Below, piece after piece: positions 1-5,383 of a DNA stretch of 12,076 nucleotides. The stretch is taken from assembly GCA_035530195.1 (NCBI GenBank), contig DATKVG010000231.1, positions 1 through 12,076 on the forward strand. The letters are read 5' to 3'. A program made the translations under genes and the position numbers. Numbering within the stretch: position 1 is the first letter of the stretch; each line of letters starts with the position of its first letter. This stretch comes from JAPLKX01 sp035530195 (lineage in GTDB: Bacteria; Hydrogenedentota; Hydrogenedentia; Hydrogenedentales; SLHB01). The notes beneath the pieces are model-generated. The model was not told the DNA's origin, did not search any database, and was given only the letters and a program-made list of their open reading frames with translations.

Positions 1-168
1 CACTTGGTGTCAAGTAACCTGTACCTCGTAATAATGCTGGGGGTAATCTTCCTACTCACGGCCGTCAGCGTTCCGTCGCTTTTTCGGAAGAAATGTCCGA
101 ATTGCGGTTCCAAGAACTGGATCGAGGCAACGGTGTGCAAAAAGTGCGGGGTGGCCTTTCAAGAGTGA
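1..168 (+). CDS. C-terminal part of a small membrane protein with a zinc ribbon (partial)
   Basis: Frame 1 is open from the left edge to TGA at 166-168, so the gene probably begins upstream. An internal ATG at 34 could also start a 44-residue protein. The visible part has a hydrophobic stretch (LYLVIMLGVIFLLTAVSV), a basic junction (FRKK), and then a compact treble-clef or zinc-ribbon motif: CPNC, eleven residues, CKKC, ending GVAFQE. The layout of membrane span then ribbon at the extreme C-terminus suggests a membrane protein with a cytoplasmic metal-binding tail. The next gene, 66 bases on and on the same strand, also pairs zinc ribbons with one membrane span, so the two may share an operon or a complex. 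Function is unknown, and the true start and full length cannot be seen. Confidence 0.6.
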   Translation, partial: HLVSSNLYLVIMLGVIFLLTAVSVPSLFRKKCPNCGSKNWIEATVCKKCGVAFQE

Positions 169-170
169 GC

Positions 171-199
171 GGCGGCAGGCGCCTGCCGCCAGCGGCAGG
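171..199. repeat. Triple 8-mer palindromic element GCGGCAGG / inverted / direct
   Basis: The 8-mer GCGGCAGG occurs at 172-179, as its reverse complement at 182-189, and again directly at 192-199, each copy ten bases apart. Bases 171-190 form a perfect 20-base palindrome (GGCGGCAGGCGCCTGCCGCC). Bases 182-199 form a second 8-bp stem with loop CA. The two hairpins share the central copy and so exclude each other. The element starts three bases after a stop codon. No T-tract follows, so it is not a classic intrinsic terminator. It could be a REP-like dispersed element, a weak terminator or an RNA-processing site. Confidence 0.6.
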
Positions 200-234
200 T
201 TGCCAGAAAGGTGTGGTGACGCGCTGTGGTTAAG

Positions 235-1818
235 ATGATTAATTGCCCGTATTGCGGGAAGCTGACAGACCCGAAATTGGATTCGTGCCCTCACTGCGGG
301 GGCTACGTGCAGAAGAAAATCCCGGGGAGGACGCCCGAACCGAAACGGTCGGGTGGCCAGACGTGCCCGAACTGCCAGGCGCTGGTTCACGACGGGGACA
401 TCATCTGCGTGGGTTGCGGGACGAACCTGCTGACGGGCCAGAAGATTGCCGAGGAGAAGACGCGGGTGGCCCGGGAGCCGCGGAATTGGCTGCCGCTCGC
501 GGCGCTTGCGGGTGTGGTGGTGGTGTTGGTGGCGGTAGGGGCCGTATTCGCGTATTACGCGTTTACGCGGGACCCGGTGAAGCGTGCGGTTCAGTTGGCG
601 TATGGGGGCAACCTGCTCGAGGCGGGCAACGTGTTGTCGAAGTACATCGAGAGCCACGGCGAGAACGGGCGTGCGCATTTCGAGCTTGGCCGGATCCAGT
701 GGAAAATGGGGCGGATGACCGAGGCGGCGAATTCGTTCGAGAATGCGTTCAAAAACGAGGAATCGAACGTGGATGCGGGCATGCTGGCGGTGGTGGCGTA
801 CGGGGATTCGACGGATCCGTCGGCGCGTCAACGGCAAGTGGGTATCCTTCGCGATCTGACGAAACGGTTTCCGGACAACGGTGAGGCGTGGTACCTGCTT
901 GCACTGGCGCTGGGCGCGCAGAACGACGTGGAGGGGCAGGTGGCGGCGTTGAAAGAGGCGGTTGCGGCGGGGGTGGACACGGCGGGGGTTCGTCAGAGCA
1001 TGGCGGTTGCGCTTGGGTTGAACGGTGATTTTGCGACGGCCGAGAAGGAACTGGCGGCGGCGGCAGGTTCGGATGATGCCGACGGCAACACGGCGGCGGC
1101 GTCGGGTTTTTTGGCGAGCCTGGCGGGGAATTACGAGATGGCGCGTGCACAACTCGAGGAAGCCGTCAAGGCGGACACCGGGGTGAAGACGCAGGCGCAG
1201 ATGCGGTTGGGCCTGCTGTTGCTCGCGGAAGGCCGGACAGAGGAAGCCGCGCCGTACCTGGCGGAAGCCGCGGAACGGGATAAGCGGAACGTGCTGGCGC
1301 AGTTTTTCCACGCGGTGGCGCTGGAGGCGGAAGGGAACGTTCTGGATGCCTTAACGGTGTTGGAGGCGGTTTCGAAAACGAGCGACCCGCTTGCGGGCGA
1401 AGCGGCGGTTCGGGCATCGAGCCTTTACCTTGCTCAAGGCAATTACGAGAAGGCGCGTGAGTGCATATCTCGTGCGGAGAACGCTTCGATGAACACGGCG
1501 GCGTTCCACACGACGCGGGGCCGTGTGTTTTTGGCGGCGGGCGAAGTGGACCGGGCGTCGGAATCGTTTGCGAAGGCGCGAGAGGTGGATCCGCGGTATG
1601 CGGGGGCCTATCTGGAGACGGGCCTGCTGCACATCCGGCAGCAGGCGTTCAGGGAGGCGATCGACCAACTTGAGAAATACCTGGAGCTTGCGGGAACGGG
1701 TACCGCGGGGGCGCGCACGGAGGAGGTGGCGGCGCTTGTGGAGCAGTTGAAGCAGGCGGCCACAGGGCCGGCGCAACCGGCTTCGAGCGCGGGCGCCGTT
1801 GCCGGAAGGAGCATGTGA
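235..1818 (+). CDS. Membrane-anchored TPR protein with two N-terminal zinc ribbons
   Basis: A 527-residue protein starting at ATG 235; an in-frame GTG at 226 would add three residues. Neither start has a well-placed ribosome-binding site (AGAAAGG at 205-211 is far). ATG 235 is preferred because the protein then begins MINCPYCG, typical of zinc-ribbon proteins. Two ribbons follow: Cys4/Cys7 with Cys18/Cys21, and Cys44/Cys47 with Cys58/Cys61. A Gly/Val-rich membrane span lies at about 86-109. The rest is helical tetratricopeptide repeats, for example around 143-175 (GRAHFELG...EAANSFENAF) and near 456-487 (GAYLETGLLH...AIDQLEKYLEL). It ends in an Ala/Gly/Pro-rich tail. The expected topology is ribbons in the cytoplasm and TPR in the periplasm. 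TPR domains scaffold protein contacts; no catalytic motif is visible. The stop overlaps the start of the next gene, implying co-translation and a joint role. Confidence 0.85.
   Translation: MINCPYCGKLTDPKLDSCPHCGGYVQKKIPGRTPEPKRSGGQTCPNCQALVHDGDIICVGCGTNLLTGQKIAEEKTRVAREPRNWLPLAALAGVVVVLVAVGAVFAYYAFTRDPVKRAVQLAYGGNLLEAGNVLSKYIESHGENGRAHFELGRIQWKMGRMTEAANSFENAFKNEESNVDAGMLAVVAYGDSTDPSARQRQVGILRDLTKRFPDNGEAWYLLALALGAQNDVEGQVAALKEAVAAGVDTAGVRQSMAVALGLNGDFATAEKELAAAAGSDDADGNTAAASGFLASLAGNYEMARAQLEEAVKADTGVKTQAQMRLGLLLLAEGRTEEAAPYLAEAAERDKRNVLAQFFHAVALEAEGNVLDALTVLEAVSKTSDPLAGEAAVRASSLYLAQGNYEKARECISRAENASMNTAAFHTTRGRVFLAAGEVDRASESFAKAREVDPRYAGAYLETGLLHIRQQAFREAIDQLEKYLELAGTGTAGARTEEVAALVEQLKQAATGPAQPASSAGAVAGRSM
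1804..1811 (+). promoter_or_regulatory. Strong ribosome-binding site inside the preceding gene
   Basis: GGAAGGAG lies six bases before ATG 1818 and within the last codons of the upstream TPR gene. It decides the start: the in-frame GTG at 1815 is too close, whereas ATG 1818 overlaps the upstream TGA (1816-1818) in a TGATG coupling arrangement. Confidence 0.85.
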
Positions 1819-3269
1819 TGAGCAGCCACATTGTTTTGAGGATCGTGTTGGCGGCGTCGGTTGGGGTGGTATTGGCGCCGCATGTGTGGGCGTGGGGGCC
1901 GAAGACGCAGCAGGCGGTCGTGACGACGGCGATGCATGTGCTGAACAAGGAGGGGGTGATCCAGATAGCGCGGCTGTCGAGGGAAGTGGCGGAGGGCGCG
2001 GCGGCGACCGCGGAGGCGATGCAAGAGATCCACCCGACGTTCAATGCGGATCCGATGCGTGCGGTGGAAACGGAGTTGCGGCTGCTTTCGGCGGTTCGTG
2101 GGCGGAGCGTGGACCCCTATTTTGCGTACCGGCTTGGCCTTCTGGGCGCGCTGATTTCGCAGATCACGGCGCCGTTATCGGGTGAGCCGTCGATATACCG
2201 CACGGAGTATTACGATGATGTTGACCGGAACCTGCAGCAGGTCCCGCTGAAGACGGGGCAGCGGAAAAATGTGGATGTGGTTCCTTATTTGGAGCGTCTT
2301 CAGGCGCTGGCAAACGTGCGGCGGGATTTGCTGCTGAAGGATTACCAGGCGGGGATAGGATTTCTGGGGGTTGCGCGTTCGTCGCTTGCGGAGGAGGCGA
2401 GCCGGTCGATCGAGGCGGTGGCGGACATCTGGTACACGCTTCTGACGGGCCCGAGCTATCAATCGGCGGTATCCGAGGAACAGGTTCAGAAGTACGTGGG
2501 CGACGCGATGGAGTATTACGTGCGGCGTGGAAACGAGGGGGAGATAGACGCGAATTACGCGCGTCTTTCGATCCTGGCGGCGAAGACGCCGTCGTTTGCG
2601 CGGCGGCTAGGGGACATTTTTTACGACGGCGGCCTGTATGAGCGTGCGATCCGTGAATATGACGTTGTGCTGCGGGATGAACCGGGCCAGCGGGAAATTC
2701 TGGATCGGATCGCAACGTATTACGTGAAGGTCGGGGATCAGCTTGCGGCCGCGAAACGGTTGGAACAGGCGGAAGAAGCTTACGGCCGCGCGGCGAAGGT
2801 GGACCCGCTGCACGCAGACGCGGAGATGAAGCGGCTGGAGATGGAGGCGCAGATAACGGCGCGGAATGCGCGTCAGGAGACGGCGCGCCGTATGGTTGAG
2901 GAGGGGGGCCGGTTGCAGACGGACGCGGAGCAGTTGGCGTTGCAGGGCCGTCACGCGGACGCGATCAGGCTGCTGCACCAGGCGGAAGCGAAGTACCGTT
3001 CGGTGACGTCGGAGTTCATGGCGGAGTTGCAGGCGGCGAACACGGAGCTGACAACGATTGCGATGCGGCTGCGCGATCTGACGGGCCAATTGATACAGAA
3101 TGCCCAATCGCTCAGTGGAAGCGGGTCTGCGCTGGATATGCAGCGGCTGGCGGACGCGAATGCGAAAAGCATCGATGAGGCGGCGTTGAACGCGCTGAAC
3201 GCGCAGGCATTGGCGGATACGTTGGCGCGGGTGAAAGAGCAGATGAGACCGGCGCTCGAGTATCAATAA
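1818..3269 (+). CDS. Secreted TPR/coiled-coil protein with a degenerate phospholipase C-like domain
   Basis: A 483-residue protein. Residues 1-25 are a signal peptide (hydrophobic core IVLRIVLAASVGVVLA, then HVWA) and cleavage after Ala25 would leave Trp26 as the first mature residue. Zinc-dependent phospholipase C enzymes also start with Trp, and their core motif is of the form HYLGDxxxPxH. Here residues 111-121 read ALISQITAPLS, which keeps the spacing and the proline but replaces His/Asp/His with Ala/Gln/Ser. A later helix (SRSIEAVADIWYTLLTG, about 195-211) resembles the end of that fold. Residues about 245-335 contain TPR-like pairs (RRLGDIFYDGGLYERAIREY; LEQAEEAYGRAAKVDP). Residues 340-480 are charged, Ala-rich, probably coiled-coil. 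I infer a non-enzymatic envelope protein working with the upstream zinc-ribbon/TPR protein. The fold assignment is from eye alignment only; the signal peptide and TPR calls are firmer. Confidence 0.8.
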   Translation: MSSHIVLRIVLAASVGVVLAPHVWAWGPKTQQAVVTTAMHVLNKEGVIQIARLSREVAEGAAATAEAMQEIHPTFNADPMRAVETELRLLSAVRGRSVDPYFAYRLGLLGALISQITAPLSGEPSIYRTEYYDDVDRNLQQVPLKTGQRKNVDVVPYLERLQALANVRRDLLLKDYQAGIGFLGVARSSLAEEASRSIEAVADIWYTLLTGPSYQSAVSEEQVQKYVGDAMEYYVRRGNEGEIDANYARLSILAAKTPSFARRLGDIFYDGGLYERAIREYDVVLRDEPGQREILDRIATYYVKVGDQLAAAKRLEQAEEAYGRAAKVDPLHADAEMKRLEMEAQITARNARQETARRMVEEGGRLQTDAEQLALQGRHADAIRLLHQAEAKYRSVTSEFMAELQAANTELTTIAMRLRDLTGQLIQNAQSLSGSGSALDMQRLADANAKSIDEAALNALNAQALADTLARVKEQMRPALEYQ

Positions 3270-3326
3270 GGCCCCCCCGCCCGGCGAGACGATTCCTACC
3301 CGGGCAACGCACGAGGACGTAGCACG

Positions 3327-3348
3327 TTAGCCTGCTGAAGCAGGCTAA
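3327..3348. repeat. Palindromic stem-loop between convergent genes
   Basis: Arms TTAGCCTGCT (3327-3336) and AGCAGGCTAA (3339-3348) pair perfectly around the two-base loop GA. It sits 58 bases after the stop of the + strand TPR gene and 113 bases past the stop of the - strand small-subunit gene. It may end transcription from either side, although no clear T-tract flanks it. It could equally be a copy of a dispersed palindromic repeat. The remaining 3270-3460 sequence holds only a C-tract at 3272-3278 and a weak GCCCGG/CCGGGC pair (3279-3305); no convincing gene is seen. Confidence 0.55.
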
Positions 3349-3460
3349 TCAGCCGACCGGATAAGAGGGAGCAAAGAGCCGTTGGTCATTCCCGCAATTC
3401 ATGCTCTTATTCTTCCTGCGCTTTCTGCTTTGGCACCTCCTGTCGGTCTGGCAATCGAGG

Positions 3461-3592
3461 TTACCGGTGGTTTTTTGTGTCGTCGATCTGGCCAATTCTT
3501 GGTTTCTGGAAGACCTTGTAGAAGCAGTAGGCGTTGAGGAGTGTGATACCGGTCCAGACGGCAATCATGTATATCCAGGAGAGTGTCGTCAT
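3461..3592 (-). CDS. MetS-like small subunit of the NSS transporter (43 aa)
   Basis: A 43-residue frame runs from ATG (3592-3590) to TAA (3463-3461). Its start overlaps the transporter's TGA in an ATGA arrangement (3589-3592) and GGAGG lies seven bases upstream, so it looks translated. Residues about 5-26 (SWIYMIAVWTGITLLNAYCF) form one membrane span and the tail is polar and charged (YKVFQKPRIGQIDDTKNHR). Some bacterial neurotransmitter:sodium symporters need a tiny one-span partner encoded just downstream, as in the MetPS methionine importer of Corynebacterium. Size, position and topology match that class. The sequence itself is too short for a firm family call, so the functional name is inferred from context. 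It has no other plausible neighbour to serve. Confidence 0.75.
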   Translation of the reverse strand: MTTLSWIYMIAVWTGITLLNAYCFYKVFQKPRIGQIDDTKNHR

Positions 3593-5163
3593 TTGGCGGC
3601 CTCCGGTTTAGCGGCGGCTTCTTCGAAGAACTTGGGGTGGGTGCGCCAGGCATGTCGGACGCCCCAGATGAGGAAGCCGGCCATGGCGAGCATCATGGCG
3701 CGAGCGAGCCAGAGGAAGGGGATGTTTTGGGGCACAACCCCCTGCATGGTGATGCGGCGCCAGAGGCTGTCTTGCGCGGACCAGACGACGAGCGTGAGTG
3801 CAAACACGGGGGTCACGTATTTCATCACGTAGTAGAAGATTCGGGGGACTTGGAGGTCTGCGCCGGCGTGCATTTCGGTCCATCCTTTTTTCATGCCGAA
3901 AATCCAGGCGAAGACGACGGCCTCGAGTGCGCCGAACAGGACGAGGCCGAAGTCGCCCATCCAGTAGTCGAGTTCGTCCATCACGCCGCGGTCGTAAAAC
4001 AGCACGACGGGCTGCATGAGGCAGAACACGCAGAGTGCGATGCCCGTTGCCGCGCGTTTCCTTGTGAGGCCGAGTTCGTCTTCGAGAAACAGGAGGAGGG
4101 GTGTGAACATGGCCATGCTCGAGGTGAGGCCGGCAAGGAACAGCAGGATAAACCACATGACGCCAAAGACCTGGCCGGCGGGCATTTTCTGGAAGATGAC
4201 AGGCAGGGCATGGAAGCCGATGGCGAAGGTTCCTTGGCCGAGGATGGCGCGGGTGTCGGCAACCCCAAAAAAGACGACGGCGGCGGGGATGGCGATGGTG
4301 CTGCCAAGTACGACTTCGACGAATTCGTTTGTGGTGCACGAGGTGAGCCCGCTGAGCGTGATGTCGTGTTTATAGTTGAGGTAGCTGGCGTAGCTGTGGA
4401 CCATTCCAAGCCCGACGCTGAGGGTGAAGAAGATCTGGCCCGTGGCGGCAATCCAGACGTCGGAATGGCGCAGGACTGACCAGTCGGAGACGTGCCAGAT
4501 CTGGGCGAGGCCGTCGGCGACGGTGCGGCCTTCGATGGGTGGCAGAGTGAGGACGCGGATTGCCAGGACAACGCCGAGAACGAGCAGTGCGGGCATGGCG
4601 TATTTGGCGACGAACTCGATTCCTTTGGAGATGCTGAGCGACATGATGAGGATGTTTGCTGCGAAGGCGAGCAGGAAGAAGAGGTAGGCGCGTGCGCTGA
4701 ATGAGAGAGGCCCTCCGAGCCCGAGGTAGTCGGAGAAGACGGAGGCCATGGCAGTCTGCGAGGTTTTCCCCCAGTAGGCGCCGGTGAGTGTTTGCCAGGC
4801 GTAGCCGAGCGCCCACGACTCGATGTAGATGTAGTAGACGCCGACCATGGCGGGGAGTAGGACGCCGAATATGCCGATGTATTTTGAGAGGGGGTTGTTC
4901 CACATGCGGTGGAACATGCCGGGGGTGCTACCGTGTCCGAACTGGCCGCCGTGCCGGCCGATGGTCCATTCCATCCACATGAGTGGGATGCCGAGGAGGA
5001 CGAGGCCGAGGAAGTAGGGCACCATAAACGCGCCGCCGTATGGGGCGGCTTTACCTGGAAACCGGAGGAAGTTGCCGAGGCCGACGGCGTTGCCTGCCAC
5101 GGCCATGATGAGCCCGAACCGTGTGGCCCAGCCGGTGCGTGTAACTGCTTGAGACCTGGGCAT
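3589..5163 (-). CDS. Sodium-dependent amino-acid transporter, NSS/SLC6 family (LeuT-like)
   Basis: A 524-residue, Na+-coupled amino-acid importer of the inner membrane, close to LeuT in length (about 520) and sequence throughout. TM1 carries AVAGNAVGLGNFLRFP (21-36) with the broken-helix core and the gate Arg34. TM3 has YYIYIESW (110-117), TM6 FFTLSVGLG (245-253), the TM7 start TTNE (277-280), and TM8 AGLTSS (344-349). By alignment with LeuT the sodium ligands are all present: Gly24, Ala26, Val27, Asn31, Thr247, Asn279, Ala344, Thr347 and Ser348. The pocket residues Tyr111, Phe246 and Ser249 are kept, but LeuT Phe259 and Ile359 correspond to Leu252 and Met352, so the preferred substrate may differ from leucine. 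Twelve spans are expected. AAGGA lies nine bases before ATG 5163. A good promoter lies just upstream, and the overlapping 43-residue gene downstream is probably its small subunit. Confidence 0.95.
   Translation of the reverse strand: MPRSQAVTRTGWATRFGLIMAVAGNAVGLGNFLRFPGKAAPYGGAFMVPYFLGLVLLGIPLMWMEWTIGRHGGQFGHGSTPGMFHRMWNNPLSKYIGIFGVLLPAMVGVYYIYIESWALGYAWQTLTGAYWGKTSQTAMASVFSDYLGLGGPLSFSARAYLFFLLAFAANILIMSLSISKGIEFVAKYAMPALLVLGVVLAIRVLTLPPIEGRTVADGLAQIWHVSDWSVLRHSDVWIAATGQIFFTLSVGLGMVHSYASYLNYKHDITLSGLTSCTTNEFVEVVLGSTIAIPAAVVFFGVADTRAILGQGTFAIGFHALPVIFQKMPAGQVFGVMWFILLFLAGLTSSMAMFTPLLLFLEDELGLTRKRAATGIALCVFCLMQPVVLFYDRGVMDELDYWMGDFGLVLFGALEAVVFAWIFGMKKGWTEMHAGADLQVPRIFYYVMKYVTPVFALTLVVWSAQDSLWRRITMQGVVPQNIPFLWLARAMMLAMAGFLIWGVRHAWRTHPKFFEEAAAKPEAAK
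3600..3604 (-). promoter_or_regulatory. Ribosome-binding site of the 43-aa gene
   Basis: On the - strand GGAGG is followed by seven bases (CCGCCAA) and ATG. It lies inside the final codons of the transporter gene. Its perfect placement is the main reason to accept the 43-residue frame as a real gene. Confidence 0.75.
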
Positions 5164-5206
5164 AAACGGAGATCCTTGGTGTTATGTCGCGCGGTTCGAG
5201 TAAGGG

Positions 5207-5236
5207 ATTATAAGAATCGTGCGGGGAAGGGGTCAA
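5207..5236 (-). promoter_or_regulatory. Sigma70-type promoter of the transporter operon
   Basis: Read on the - strand, TTGACC (5236-5231) and TATAAT (5212-5207) are separated by 18 bases. The -10 is a perfect consensus and the -35 matches five of six. Transcription would start near 5200, giving a leader of about 37 bases before ATG 5163. No operator or riboswitch is recognised in the leader. Confidence 0.75.
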
Positions 5237-5317
5237 ATTGGGGATTGCGGCGTGATGAAGAGCGCAGGTAAGTGGGGTTTGGGGTTTTAAGGATGAAGGA
5301 TGGAATAGCCCGGTCTG

Positions 5318-5365
5318 CTTTAATAGAAAACGGCCGGGGCGGTTGGTATTCAACCGCCCCGGCCG
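5318..5365 (-). terminator. Intrinsic terminator of the giant surface-protein gene
   Basis: Arms 5331-5345 and 5351-5365 (CGGCCGGGGCGGTTG and its exact complement) form a perfect 15-bp, very GC-rich stem with a five-base loop. On the - strand the stem is followed by TTTTCTATT. It lies 18 bases beyond the TAA of the giant gene. On the + strand the stem is followed by GGACG, so termination is directed to the - strand. Confidence 0.9.
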
Positions 5366-5383
5366 GGACGCTATTGCGAGGTT

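Noticed and set aside
52..1311. 419-codon - strand frame opposite the zinc-ribbon/TPR gene
   Set aside because: Its product is abnormally rich in Arg, His and Pro, as expected for the complement of a GC-rich TPR gene. The sense frame has clear zinc ribbons, a span and TPR units.
3349..3460. Short - strand frames downstream of the 43-aa gene, including one beginning with GTG after AGGAGGTG
   Set aside because: They are only 9-17 codons long, with poor start placement and no recognisable product.
3583..4479. 298-codon + strand frame opposite the transporter
   Set aside because: The product is a Glu/Gly/His-rich shadow without motifs. The opposite strand encodes an unmistakable NSS transporter.
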